Below, piece by piece: positions 10,039 to 18,734 of a DNA stretch of 64,000 bases (positions are counted from its first letter, which is position 1; each line of letters starts with the position of its first letter). The DNA comes from JAOPZW01 sp036555665 (GTDB taxonomy: Bacteria; Actinomycetota; Thermoleophilia; Solirubrobacterales; Solirubrobacteraceae). The notes under the pieces are model-generated. The model was not told the DNA's origin. It was given only the letters and a program-made list of their open reading frames with translations, and did no database searches. A program made the position numbers and the translations under genes. The stretch lies in NCBI GenBank assembly GCA_036555665.1, contig DATBKW010000373.1, forward strand, positions 3,421-67,420. The letters run 5' to 3'.

Positions 10039-10532
10039 TCGATCGCCCCCGCCTCGTCGCCCTACCGGGCCGAGACCACCCACGCCCCGACGTCCACTTC
10101 TGCGGTCACTGCGGACGACCTCCTACGGCCACGGACATCCAGTCGGCGTCGCGCGTCTGCGCCCGCTGTGGCCTCGGCCTGATGGTTGCGGCAACGCCCG
10201 ATGCGGCGCCGTCGCCCCACGACCCGTTCCTGCTGGTCGACGGCCAGCTCTCGGTCTGCGCGGTGAGCCGCCTGGCCGAGGAGCTGCTGCTCACCAGCGA
10301 GACGGAGGCCGTCAACTCCCATATCGGCGACCTGCTCGTGCCGGCCGACATCGAGCTCTCCGGCCCGGACTCGCTGGTCAACCTCATCGTGCACGCGGCC
10401 CGCGGCACGGGGGAGCCGAGCCACGTCGTGCTGCGCCCGGCGAAGGAGTTCGGGATCCGCTTCTGGGCGCGTATCGCGCCGTGCGGCCCGCCGCAGGCGG
10501 CGCTCATCGTGCTGGCCGACGGCCGGGCCTGA
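10035..10532 (+). CDS. zinc-ribbon protein with a PAS-like C-terminal domain
   Basis: The 165-residue protein has two CxxC knuckles (C23/C26 in FCGHCGR and C42/C45 in VCARCGLG), forming a predicted zinc ribbon. A domain from about residue 63 to the end has PAS-like spacing (PFLLVDGQLSVCAVSRLAEELL at its start and FWARIAPCGPPQAALIVLAD as closing strands). I know no named family. The GTG start overlaps the stop of the upstream MerR-like gene, and a second MerR-like gene follows, so the three are almost certainly one functional unit. A role as a sensory or adaptor partner of the two regulators is inference from position. Confidence 0.7.
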   Translation: MIDRPRLVALPGRDHPRPDVHFCGHCGRPPTATDIQSASRVCARCGLGLMVAATPDAAPSPHDPFLLVDGQLSVCAVSRLAEELLLTSETEAVNSHIGDLLVPADIELSGPDSLVNLIVHAARGTGEPSHVVLRPAKEFGIRFWARIAPCGPPQAALIVLADGRA

Positions 10533-10653
10533 CCAGCGGCGACATCGCCCGTCGCGGTCACCGGCCGCGGTCCTGCGTGTGCAAGGAAACGCCCAGGCTG
10601 CAGCAACGCTTGCCGACGTTGCGCAAACCTCACCAACGCTCGATACATCGCGC

Positions 10654-11517
10654 ATGGGCGCGATCCGCACCAACGCCGCTGCGGCCATGCTCGGCGTCAG
10701 CCCCAACACGCTGCGCTCCTGGGAGCGGCGCTTCGGGTTCCCCGAGCCGCAGCGCACCGCGGGCGGCCATCGCCAGTTCGACCTCTCGGAGATCGAGGCG
10801 CTGCGCAGCGCCTTCGAGGAGACGCACAACATCTCCTCGGCGGTCGCCCTCGCGCGCGAGCGCGGCGCCGGGCCCGCCACGCCGTCGCGCCTGCGCAGCG
10901 CGTTTGCGCGTTACGACGAGGTCGACGCCGATCGCGTCCTGGAGGAGAGCCTTGCCGTGCGCTCTGTCGAGCGGACGGTCGAGGAGGTGCTCCTGCGCGG
11001 CGTCGAGGCGCTCGATCCCACGGGCCCCGAGTACGGCTTCGCGTGGCGGTGGGCGACCGGATGGCTGGCGGCGGCGATGCGGGTCGCCCCGTCGGCGACG
11101 CGCGCGGACGGCGTGCTCGTCTTCGATGCCAGCGCGCCGTGCGACCTCGATGCTCTGCACGCGCAGGCGTTGGAGCTATGCCTGCGCCGCCGCGGGCTGC
11201 GCACGCTGACGCTGACCGTGGCGCTGGACCCCAGCCGCATGGGTCGCGCGTTGCACGCGCTCGCCCCGCGCGCGGTCGTGCTCACCGGCCGCCGCGCATC
11301 GCTCGACGGCCTCGGGCGCCTCGTGTATGCGGCGCGCAGGATCGGTGGCGACGGCGTCGCGATCTACGACTTCCGCGGTGCGCTGGGCGCGACGGGCGCG
11401 ACCACCGTGCCGCGGCTTGGCGACGCCCCGCTGGCGGCGTGCGAGCAGCTCGTCGAGGACCTCGACGGCGGTGCGCGGGCTCAGCGGCCCGAGCTGATCG
11501 CGGTCGGTCGCTACTGA
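10654..11517 (+). CDS. second CarH-like MerR regulator, paralogue of the one at 9139
   Basis: The 287-residue protein repeats the architecture of its neighbour: MerR HTH (IRTNAAAAMLGVSPNTLRSWERRFGFPEPQRTAGGHRQFD), helical bundle with the shared block RSVERTVEEVLL, and Rossmann-like domain without the cobalamin histidine (VFDASAPCDLDAL). The pair must have arisen by duplication, with a zinc-ribbon gene between them. ATG 10654 is preferred because it matches the paralogue's short N-terminus; GTG 10579 would add 25 residues. A weak promoter candidate, TTGCGC (10619, inside the palindrome TTGCGCAA) and GATACA (10642) with 17-base spacing, would give a nearly leaderless transcript. Confidence 0.8.
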   Translation: MGAIRTNAAAAMLGVSPNTLRSWERRFGFPEPQRTAGGHRQFDLSEIEALRSAFEETHNISSAVALARERGAGPATPSRLRSAFARYDEVDADRVLEESLAVRSVERTVEEVLLRGVEALDPTGPEYGFAWRWATGWLAAAMRVAPSATRADGVLVFDASAPCDLDALHAQALELCLRRRGLRTLTLTVALDPSRMGRALHALAPRAVVLTGRRASLDGLGRLVYAARRIGGDGVAIYDFRGALGATGATTVPRLGDAPLAACEQLVEDLDGGARAQRPELIAVGRY

Positions 11518-12161
11518 GCGCTGATCACCCCGCTCCCGGTGACCGTCCGGGTGACGCGCGCGGGGTTGCCGCCATAGAGGATCGTGCCGCGGCCCGAGAG
11601 CGTCGCCGCGAGGCTGCGCGTCGCGGTGAGCGTGATGGTGCCGTCGCCACTGAGAACGGCTCTCGCGTCGCGCGCGACGAGCTCGCGCAGCAGGACGTTC
11701 CCTGCGCCGCTGAGGGTGACGCCGAGCTTTGCCGTGGTTCCGGTCGCGGCGATGTTCCCGGCGCCTGCGAGCTTGAGGTTGTCCAGCACGGGCAGGCTCA
11801 CGGCCACGAACATCGGGGTCTTGGCATTGAGGCTGCCGGGAGTGGTCCCGATCACCAGCCTGCCCGCGCGCACTCGCGTGGTGACGCGTCCGAGCAGGTT
11901 GCTGTCGGCGTGGACGATGACCGACTGCTTGCCGCCGACATGGACGATGACGTTGTTGGCGCCGGCCAGGTCGATGGCGCTGAAGGGTGGAAGCTCCCGC
12001 ACCTGCGTCTTTGCGACGCCCGAGCCGGTGCCCGCCGGGGTGCTCGAGCTGTCGAAGAAGATCCTGTCGATGACGAGCGTCATCAACAGGAGGACGCCGA
12101 CTGCCAACAGCGCCAGCTGCAGGCGCCCCTGGCGGCCGATTTCGGTGCGCCGCGTGCTCAT
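11511..12161 (-). CDS. membrane-anchored DUF2807 (GIN domain) protein
   Basis: The 216-residue protein has one N-terminal membrane helix (about 14-35) and an exported right-handed beta-helix-like domain with spaced Gly-rich turns (LAGANNVIVH, LAGAGNIAATG, LSGAGNVLL, LSGDGTITL, LSGRGTILY, VTGSGVISAQ). This is the pattern of the putative adhesin-head GIN domain, PF10988. Its function is not established. ATG 12161 is preferred because GGAG lies seven bases upstream; GTG 12176 is alternative. Its stop overlaps the end of the convergent MerR-like gene by seven bases. Confidence 0.8.
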   Translation of the reverse strand: MSTRRTEIGRQGRLQLALLAVGVLLLMTLVIDRIFFDSSSTPAGTGSGVAKTQVRELPPFSAIDLAGANNVIVHVGGKQSVIVHADSNLLGRVTTRVRAGRLVIGTTPGSLNAKTPMFVAVSLPVLDNLKLAGAGNIAATGTTAKLGVTLSGAGNVLLRELVARDARAVLSGDGTITLTATRSLAATLSGRGTILYGGNPARVTRTVTGSGVISAQ

Positions 12162-12259
12162 GACCTGATCTCCCACGCACCCTTGCAGCGCGTGAGTGCG
12201 AGCACATCCGCGAGCGCCCGCAATGAGCGCCGCGCGGAACTACTGACCGACGCCCGACG

Positions 12260-12646
12260 CTAGCGGCGCTTGACGCGCGGGCGGCGGTCCATCCGCCGCA
12301 GCTCGCGCTCGACGCGCTCGACGCTCTCGGCCACCTGGCTGACCAGGTGCTCGATGCCCTGGTTGCGGTCGAGCTCGGCGCGAGCGCTCGAGACGGCCTC
12401 GCGCAGCATGCGCACCTCGAGGCCGAAGCGGCCGCGCAGCGCGTTGATCTCGTCGTCGTGCGAGCGGCGCAGCCCGGCGACCTCGTTGGCGTGGCGCTCG
12501 CGTGCGACGCAGAGCTCGACCTGGGTCGAGCGCTCCAGGGCGCGCGCGGCCTCCGTGGCGGAGCGCGCGGAGCGCATGCGACGGAGCGTCGGGATGAGGA
12601 AGACCAGGCCGCAGGCCAGGCCGACGAAGTAGGCGGCTACGTACAT
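12260..12646 (-). CDS. single-pass membrane protein with long coiled coil
   Basis: The 128-residue product has one N-terminal membrane helix (YVAAYFVGLACGLVFLIPTL, residues 2-21) followed by about 100 charged residues with heptad spacing (for example LRGRFGLEVRMLREAVSSARAELDRN) ending in a basic tail RRPRVKRR. It therefore looks like a membrane-tethered cytoplasmic coiled coil, a plan shared with divisome or cell-shape accessory proteins, but no specific family is recognised. ATG 12646 begins directly at the membrane helix. It is divergent from the MarR gene, with a 100-base gap, and downstream of the GIN-domain gene start. Confidence 0.65.
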   Translation of the reverse strand: MYVAAYFVGLACGLVFLIPTLRRMRSARSATEAARALERSTQVELCVARERHANEVAGLRRSHDDEINALRGRFGLEVRMLREAVSSARAELDRNQGIEHLVSQVAESVERVERELRRMDRRPRVKRR

Positions 12647-12746
12647 TCGCCTCGGCAATCGACCACTGAGAGTCGATCCTGAGGCGATTTCTGCGGAAGT
12701 GGACGGTCGTCGGAGCCGTCCGCCCCTGGCGTAATGATCTCGCGCG

Positions 12747-13178
12747 ATGACGCTCGTGCCCGGTGATCCCCTGGCCCACCGCGCGCTGGACTCGCTGTTA
12801 CGCGCGGAGGCGAGCGTCCGTCGGCGCCTTTCGGCCGACCTCGAGCGCGAGGGCCTGAGCGCGTCTGGGTTCAGCGTCCTTGTAGTGCTCACGACGGCCG
12901 GCGGCCAGCTCGAGCTGCGCGCGCTGCGCCGTCGGCTGCAGACGTCGAAAGCCAATGCGACCGAGGTGGTAACGACGCTCGAGGTCCGCGGCCTCGTCGT
13001 CCGCAGCCGCCTGCCCCACGACCGCCGTGCCGCCACGGTTGCGTTGACGCCGCTCGGTCAGGAGGTCGTCGACCGGCTCTTCCCCGAGCACACCGATCGC
13101 GTGCAGCGCGCGTTTGCGGTGCTCGACGAGCGGGAGAAGCGGTCGCTCGCCGAAATCTGCCGCAAGCTCGCGGCCTAG
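12747..13178 (+). CDS. MarR family transcriptional regulator
   Basis: The 143-residue protein has the MarR fold: a dimerisation helix, a winged HTH (LELRALRRRLQTSKANATEVVTTLEVRGLVVRS), a wing with the typical DRRAATVALTPLGQEV block, and C-terminal helices. MarR proteins usually repress a neighbouring gene and release DNA on binding a small aromatic or oxidant. The candidate target is the divergent coiled-coil membrane gene, although autoregulation alone is equally likely. The last four bases overlap the convergent exported-protein gene. No clear palindrome was found in the 100-base upstream gap. Confidence 0.87.
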   Translation: MTLVPGDPLAHRALDSLLRAEASVRRRLSADLEREGLSASGFSVLVVLTTAGGQLELRALRRRLQTSKANATEVVTTLEVRGLVVRSRLPHDRRAATVALTPLGQEVVDRLFPEHTDRVQRAFAVLDEREKRSLAEICRKLAA

Positions 13179-14419
13179 CCGGCGCGCCGCGTCACGAGCC
13201 GGATCCGCAGGCCCTGCGTCGCGTAGGCGATCAGCGCCTGCCCGCGCGTCGTCATCGCGAAGGCCGGCGGGGTGCTGACCGCGGAGTCGGTGCCGGAGAC
13301 GGTTCGCACCGTGCCCACGATCCCGCCCGGGGCGATGCGCACGACGCGCACGCGATGTCGCACGCCGTTGCCGCCGACGACCCACGCCGCGTAGCCGGCG
13401 CCGCTGTCGACCGCGAGCGCGGCGTCGCGCGTGCGCTCGCCGGGCGGCGTGAGCGCGAGCACGGGCGTGACCGCGTGGCCGTCGGGCGCGAGCTGCAGCG
13501 CCTGCAGCGGCCCGGCCGGCGAGTCGGCGCGCGCGGACACGAAGGTCACGAGCACCTCGTCGTTGGTCGTGGCGATCGCCTGCGCGGTCAGCGCCCGGGC
13601 GGTCGACGGGGCAAGGACGATCGGGGCGCCGAACGGCGCGCCGGGCGCCGCGGATGCGGCCACCAGCGCGCGGCCGTTCGCATCCGCCTGGGTCCAGACG
13701 GCGACGATATGGCCGCCGGACGTGACGGCCAGCTTCGGCGTGCGCGCGAAGCCGCCCGGCGCCGACACGCGCGTCGCCGGGCCGAACGCGGTCGCCCCGG
13801 GCGCGACCGTTGCGGTGTAGATCGCGCCGCCGCTCGGCCAGACGGCGATCAGCGCCCCGTTGGCGAGGCGGACGACCTGCGCGTCGAAGGTGGCGCCGAC
13901 GGGCAGCCGCATGGTGACGCCCGGGCGCCCTTGCGGAATCGACCGCACATACGCCGCCGTGCGCCGATTGAACTGCACGAGATTCGGGGTCACGAAGGCC
14001 GGGTCGTAGCTGTTGGGCGGCCCCGTGATCGCGTTGGGCCCGGTCGTCGCCCCGGTGCGCGTCACCGAGGAGAGCTGGAGCACGCGAGCGTCGGGGTTGC
14101 GGAACTGCCGCCACATGACGAGCGCCGAATGGCCGCTGTAGGTGAGGGCCGTCGAGTCGAGTCCGCGCGTGTCGCGCGCGGTGATGACCGGCGTGCCCAG
14201 CGTGTCGACCGTGCCCTGGCGCAACTCGACGCGGTCGGCGCCGTCGATGTGGCGGACGTAGCCGACGCCGGCGGCGTCGGGTCCGCCGAGGGCGACGACG
14301 GGCTCGCGGGCCTGCCCGCTCACAGTCACCGATCGTGGCGCGCTCCAGGGTGCTGCGTGGGCGGCCGCCGGCGCCAGCGCGAGCGCGAGCACGGCCGTCA
14401 GGACGGTGCGCGTGGTCAT
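13175..14419 (-). CDS. secreted repeat protein, probable beta-propeller
   Basis: The 414-residue product starts with a clear Sec signal peptide (TVLTAVLALALAPAAAHA, cleavage after AHA). The mature part is made of about 45-residue beta-rich repeats with recurring ALVMW, LIAVW, IVAVWTQ and YAAWVV strands, each near a Gly-rich turn, as in sialidase-like or Kelch-like propellers of exported proteins. No catalytic motif is evident and I do not recognise a named family. ATG 14419 begins the signal peptide. It is divergent from ileS with 58 bases between starts and overlaps the convergent MarR stop by four bases. Confidence 0.7.
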   Translation of the reverse strand: MTTRTVLTAVLALALAPAAAHAAPWSAPRSVTVSGQAREPVVALGGPDAAGVGYVRHIDGADRVELRQGTVDTLGTPVITARDTRGLDSTALTYSGHSALVMWRQFRNPDARVLQLSSVTRTGATTGPNAITGPPNSYDPAFVTPNLVQFNRRTAAYVRSIPQGRPGVTMRLPVGATFDAQVVRLANGALIAVWPSGGAIYTATVAPGATAFGPATRVSAPGGFARTPKLAVTSGGHIVAVWTQADANGRALVAASAAPGAPFGAPIVLAPSTARALTAQAIATTNDEVLVTFVSARADSPAGPLQALQLAPDGHAVTPVLALTPPGERTRDAALAVDSGAGYAAWVVGGNGVRHRVRVVRIAPGGIVGTVRTVSGTDSAVSTPPAFAMTTRGQALIAYATQGLRIRLVTRRAG

Positions 14420-14477
14420 CGCCCGTTGCAACGCTCCGGGATACCCCGGGGTTGCGCTCCTACAATTCCCCGTCCAG

Positions 14478-17400
14478 ATGGTGCGTCGTCCCGTCGACCC
14501 CCAGCAGTCGTTCCCTGCCCTCGAGGAGCAGGTCCTCGCGCGCTGGCGCGAACGCGACGTGTTCCACGAGTCGGTCCGCCGCCGCGCGGGCGCGCAGTCG
14601 TGGGTCTTCTGGGAGGGCCCGCCGACGGCGAACGGCAAGCCCGGCGCGCACCACGTGCTGTCGCGCGTCTTCAAGGACATCTATCCGCGCTACAAGACCA
14701 TGCGCGGCTACCAGGTCGAGCGCAAGGGCGGCTGGGACACCCACGGCCTGCCCGTCGAGATCGCCGTCCAGCAGCAGCTCGGGATCGAGAACAAGCGCGA
14801 GATCGAGGAGTTCGGGATCGCCGAGTTCAACCAGCGCTGCCGCGAAGCGGTCTTCGAGTACCTCGAGGACTGGAACGCGCTGACCGAGCGCATCGGCTTC
14901 TGGATCGACCTCGAGGACGCCTATCGCACGCTTGACGCAACGTACGTCGAGTCGGTGTGGTGGGCGCTGCGCCAGATCCACGACAAGGGCCTGCTCTACG
15001 AGGGCCACAAGGTCGTGCCCTATTGCCCGGGATGCGAGACGGCGCTCTCCAGTCACGAGGTCGCGCTGGGCTATGAGGACGTCGTCGACCCGAGCGTCTA
15101 CGTGCGCCTGCCGGTCGTCGAGGACGGCGGCCCGCTGCAGGCCGGCGACGAACTGCTCGTGTGGACCACGACGCCGTGGACGCTGGTCTCCAACGCGGCG
15201 GTCGCGGTCGACCCCGAGCTGACCTACGTGCGCGCCAAGGCCGGCCCGCTCGAGGCGCCCGTCGTCCTCGCCGAGTCGCTCGTCGAGCGCGTGCTCGGCC
15301 GCGATGGCGTCCAGGTCCTCGCTCGCTTCCCGGGGGCCGCGCTCGACGGCGTGCGCTACGAGCCGCCGTTCCCGTTCCTGAAGTCCGACGTCTACGGCGA
15401 GCGTGGGCACACCGTGCTGCTCGGGGATTTCGTCACCGCCGACGACGGCACCGACCTCATGCACACCGCGATCGCCTTTGGCGACGAGGACTTCCGCCTC
15501 GGCCAGCAATACGGGCTCAACGTCGTCAACCCGGTGCGCCTGGACGGGACCTACGACGAGCGCATCGGCCCGTACGCGGGACGCAAGGTCCAGGACGCCA
15601 ACCCCGATCTCATCGAGGACCTGCGCGCGCGCGGGCGCCTGCTGCGCGCCGAGACGATCGAGCACGCCTACCCGCATTGCTGGCGCTCGGGCGACCCGCT
15701 CATCTACTACGCCAAGCGCTCGTGGTACATCGCCACCTCTCAGCTGCGCGACGAGCTCATCGAGGCCAACAACCAGGTCGCCTGGCACCCCGAGCACATC
15801 CGCGACGGGCGCATGGGCGACTGGCTGCGCGGCAACGTCGACTGGGCGCTGTCGCGCGAGCGCTACTGGGGTACGCCGCTGCCCGTCTGGCGCTGCTCGC
15901 GCGACGCCGAGCACACCCACGTCATCGGGTCGTTCGATGAGCTGGAGGAGCTGTCCGGCGTGCGCCTCGAGGACCCACACCGCCCGTTCGTCGACGAGGT
16001 CGGCTTCCCGTGCCCGCAGTGCGGGGCGCGGATGGAGCGCGTGCCCGAGGTCATCGACGTCTGGTTCGACTCGGGTTCGATGCCCTTCGCGCAATACCAC
16101 GCGCCGTTCGAGAACGAGGAGCGCTTCCAGGCCCGCAGCTACGCGAACTTCGTCTGCGAGGCGATCGACCAGACGCGCGGGTGGTTCTACTCGCTGCTGG
16201 CCATCAGCGTCCTGCTCTTCGACCGTTCGCCCTACGAGACGGTCGTCTGCCTGGGCCTGATCCTGGACGCCGAGGGCCAGAAGATGTCGAAGTCCAAGGG
16301 CAACATCGTCGTGCCCTGGGACGTCATCGACCGCTTCGGGGCCGATGCCTTCCGATGGTACTTCTTCACGGCCAAGAACCCGTGGGACGCGTACCGCTTC
16401 AACGTCGACACGATCGGCGACTCGATCCGGCTGTTCCTGCGCCAGCTGTGGAACACGTACGCCTTCCTGTCGACGTACGAGCGGGAGCGGCCTGGCGAGG
16501 TGACCGACCTGGATCGCTGGATCCTGTCGCGTCTGGCCGCCACGGTCGAAGAGGTGACCGAGCGCATGGACGCGTTCGACGCCACGACCGCGGGGCGCGC
16601 CATCGCCGAGTTCGTCGACGACCTGTCCAACTGGTACGTGCGCGGATCGCGGCGGCGCTTCTGGGAGGGCGACGGCGCCGCGTTCACGACGCTCGAGACG
16701 GCGCTGGTGACGGTCGCCAAGCTGCTCGCGCCGTTCACGCCGTTCGTGGCCGACGAGCTCTACGACAACCTCGACGGGTCCGAGCCGTCGGTGCACCTGT
16801 GCGACTGGCCGGAGCCCGGCGAGCGCGACGTGGGCCTCGAGCACGCGATGACGGTCGCGCGCGAGACGGTGCGCCTCGGGCTGTCGGCCCGTGCCGCTGC
16901 GAAGGTCAAGCTGCGCCAGCCGCTGAAGGAGGCGGTCGTGGTCGCGGTCGGTCGCGAGCGCGACGGCATCGAGCGCTTGGCCGACATCGTGCGCGATCAG
17001 CTCAACGTCAAGGAGCTGCGCTTCGTGCAGGCGGCCGACGAGCTGGGCTCCTACGAGGTCAAGCCCAACTACCGCGCGCTCGGGCCGCGCTTCGGCAAGG
17101 CGATGCCGCAGGTCGCGGCGGCGGTCGCGGCGCTCGACCCGACGCATGTTGGCGAGGCGCTGCGCGAGGGTCAGCCGATCGGCATCTCTGTCGACGGCCA
17201 TGACCACGAGCTCGGTCCCGACGACCTGCTGCTGGCGATGGCGCCGCTCGAGGGCTACCAGCTCGAGCGCGAGGGCTCGCATGCGGTGGCGCTGGAGCTC
17301 GCCCTGGACGACGAGCTGCGCCGCGAAGGCCTGGCGCGCGAGGTCGTGCATGCGGTGCAGAACGCGCGCAAGGCGGCCGGCCTGGCCGTGGAGGACCGCA

Positions 17401-17570
17401 TCCGGCTCGTGCTCGGTGGCGACGACGAGCTCGTCGGCGCAGCGCAGGCGCACGAGGAGTACCTCGCTCGCGAGGTGCTCGCGGTCGAGGTCGTCTACGA
17501 CGGCGCACACGACGGAGTGCTGGCGACGATCGAGGACCGCGAGCTCCGCATCGCGGTCGCACGGGCCTAG
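14478..17570 (+). CDS. ileS: isoleucyl-tRNA synthetase, type 2, with GAHH signature
   Basis: IleRS charges tRNA-Ile with isoleucine. The 1030-residue protein has the Rossmann catalytic domain with the inserted CP1 editing domain (WTTTPWTL, about residues 228-235), KMSKSKGN from K602 and a C-terminal anticodon-binding region. It is the type 2 (eukaryote-like) form, judged from WEGPPTANGKPGAHHVL and the overall layout. The class I signature that is normally HxGH reads G56-A-H-H59, a GxHH variant. Type 2 enzymes are known for mupirocin tolerance, and the GxHH variant has been linked to very high resistance. ATG 14478 is chosen; the frame is open 24 codons further upstream. Confidence 0.95.
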   Translation: MVRRPVDPQQSFPALEEQVLARWRERDVFHESVRRRAGAQSWVFWEGPPTANGKPGAHHVLSRVFKDIYPRYKTMRGYQVERKGGWDTHGLPVEIAVQQQLGIENKREIEEFGIAEFNQRCREAVFEYLEDWNALTERIGFWIDLEDAYRTLDATYVESVWWALRQIHDKGLLYEGHKVVPYCPGCETALSSHEVALGYEDVVDPSVYVRLPVVEDGGPLQAGDELLVWTTTPWTLVSNAAVAVDPELTYVRAKAGPLEAPVVLAESLVERVLGRDGVQVLARFPGAALDGVRYEPPFPFLKSDVYGERGHTVLLGDFVTADDGTDLMHTAIAFGDEDFRLGQQYGLNVVNPVRLDGTYDERIGPYAGRKVQDANPDLIEDLRARGRLLRAETIEHAYPHCWRSGDPLIYYAKRSWYIATSQLRDELIEANNQVAWHPEHIRDGRMGDWLRGNVDWALSRERYWGTPLPVWRCSRDAEHTHVIGSFDELEELSGVRLEDPHRPFVDEVGFPCPQCGARMERVPEVIDVWFDSGSMPFAQYHAPFENEERFQARSYANFVCEAIDQTRGWFYSLLAISVLLFDRSPYETVVCLGLILDAEGQKMSKSKGNIVVPWDVIDRFGADAFRWYFFTAKNPWDAYRFNVDTIGDSIRLFLRQLWNTYAFLSTYERERPGEVTDLDRWILSRLAATVEEVTERMDAFDATTAGRAIAEFVDDLSNWYVRGSRRRFWEGDGAAFTTLETALVTVAKLLAPFTPFVADELYDNLDGSEPSVHLCDWPEPGERDVGLEHAMTVARETVRLGLSARAAAKVKLRQPLKEAVVVAVGRERDGIERLADIVRDQLNVKELRFVQAADELGSYEVKPNYRALGPRFGKAMPQVAAAVAALDPTHVGEALREGQPIGISVDGHDHELGPDDLLLAMAPLEGYQLEREGSHAVALELALDDELRREGLAREVVHAVQNARKAAGLAVEDRIRLVLGGDDELVGAAQAHEEYLAREVLAVEVVYDGAHDGVLATIEDRELRIAVARA

Positions 17571-17640
17571 GCCGGGCCCAGGTTCCAGATGGGCCCAGCG
17601 GCCCATGGTGCTCGCGCGGCGGGGGCGCGAAGATCGCGCC

Positions 17641-18696
17641 GTGGCGTTTGTGTGCCCCGTCTGCGGCTATCCGGATCTCGAGGATCCGCCGCGCGGCGCG
17701 TCGGGCGCCGGCTCGCTGGAGATCTGCCCGTCGTGCGGCTTTCAGTTCGGCAAGTCCGACGACGACGACGGCTGGAGCTACGCGGCGTGGCGCGAGCGGT
17801 GGATCGCGGAAGGGATGCCGTGGGACCGCGGCTCGTCGGAGCCTCCGGAGGGCTGGGACCCGCGGGCGCAGCTGCGCGCTGTGGTGAGCGACGGCGAGCA
17901 CGGGCAGACGTTCGTCGAGTACCTGGCGGTGTTCGCGGTCATCGTGGTGATCGTCGGCGGGTTGGTGACCGCGGCGCCCAGCGTGGCGTCGGGGGTCACC
18001 TCGACGGTGTGCGCGCTGATCGGGAGCGGGTGTGGCGGGACCGGTGCGGGTGGAGCGGGCGGCGCCCCAAGCGCCTCAACTCCTCAGCAGCCAGGCTCGT
18101 CGACTGGCCAGGCTCCTGCGCTCGGCGGCATCGGAGGAGTGCTCGCGGGCGTGGGCTCCGGCGGCGCGGCGTCCAACCCGCTCGGCGAGCAGGTCCAGAC
18201 CGCCGCGGGCGACGCGCAGGCGCTGCGCGACGCCGGCGGCAACGCGTGGGGCCGCCCCGGCACGCTCGCGCGCCACTTCCGCGACCACGGCGGCGACTTC
18301 GGTGCGACCGACCCCGAGGACTACGCCCAGCGCGCACAGGACTTCTTCCAGCGCGCTGTGAGCGAGCGCCTGCCGACCAAGGTCGACACCGACGGCACGA
18401 TCCGCGTCTACGACCCGGCGACGAACGAGTTCGGCTCCTACAACGCCGACGGCACGACGCGCACGTACTTCAAGCCGACGCTCGGGCAGGCCTACTGGGA
18501 CAACCAGCCGGGCAGCGATCCGTGGGCGGAGCCGCCTGGCGGCGGGGAGCCGCCGGCGGGCGGGAAGCCTCCCGCGGGTGAGGAGCCGCCTGCGGGCGAG
18601 GAACCGCCCGCGCCCGAGGTCCCAGAGGTCCCGGAAGTCCCCGAGGTGCCCGAGGTCCCGGAGTTGCCCTTCCCGGAGATCCCGATCATCCCCTGA
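17641..18696 (+). CDS. zinc-ribbon / prepilin-like segment / toxin-like domain / Pro-rich tail fusion protein
   Basis: One uninterrupted 351-codon frame joins unlike parts. Residues 1-80 form a CPCC-type zinc ribbon (CPVCGYPDL at 5-13, CPSCGFQFG at 29-37) that looks complete to its usual GWDPRAQL end. Residues 88-110 match a type IV or Flp prepilin: G88 then QTFVEYL with glutamate at +5 and a hydrophobic helix. A Gly/Ser/Pro linker follows. Residues 208-286 (HFRDHGGDFG, YDPATNEFG, TRTYFKP) resemble BECR-fold nuclease tips of CdiA/Rhs toxins. The tail 297-351 is PPAGEE and PEV repeats. GTG 17884 would start a pilin-like protein alone, but no stop separates the parts. No obvious immunity gene adjoins it. 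Function unknown. Confidence 0.7.
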   Translation: MAFVCPVCGYPDLEDPPRGASGAGSLEICPSCGFQFGKSDDDDGWSYAAWRERWIAEGMPWDRGSSEPPEGWDPRAQLRAVVSDGEHGQTFVEYLAVFAVIVVIVGGLVTAAPSVASGVTSTVCALIGSGCGGTGAGGAGGAPSASTPQQPGSSTGQAPALGGIGGVLAGVGSGGAASNPLGEQVQTAAGDAQALRDAGGNAWGRPGTLARHFRDHGGDFGATDPEDYAQRAQDFFQRAVSERLPTKVDTDGTIRVYDPATNEFGSYNADGTTRTYFKPTLGQAYWDNQPGSDPWAEPPGGGEPPAGGKPPAGEEPPAGEEPPAPEVPEVPEVPEVPEVPELPFPEIPIIP

Positions 18697-18734
18697 CGGA
18701 CCTGCACGCGGTCTCTGACACCTGCGCGATCACT

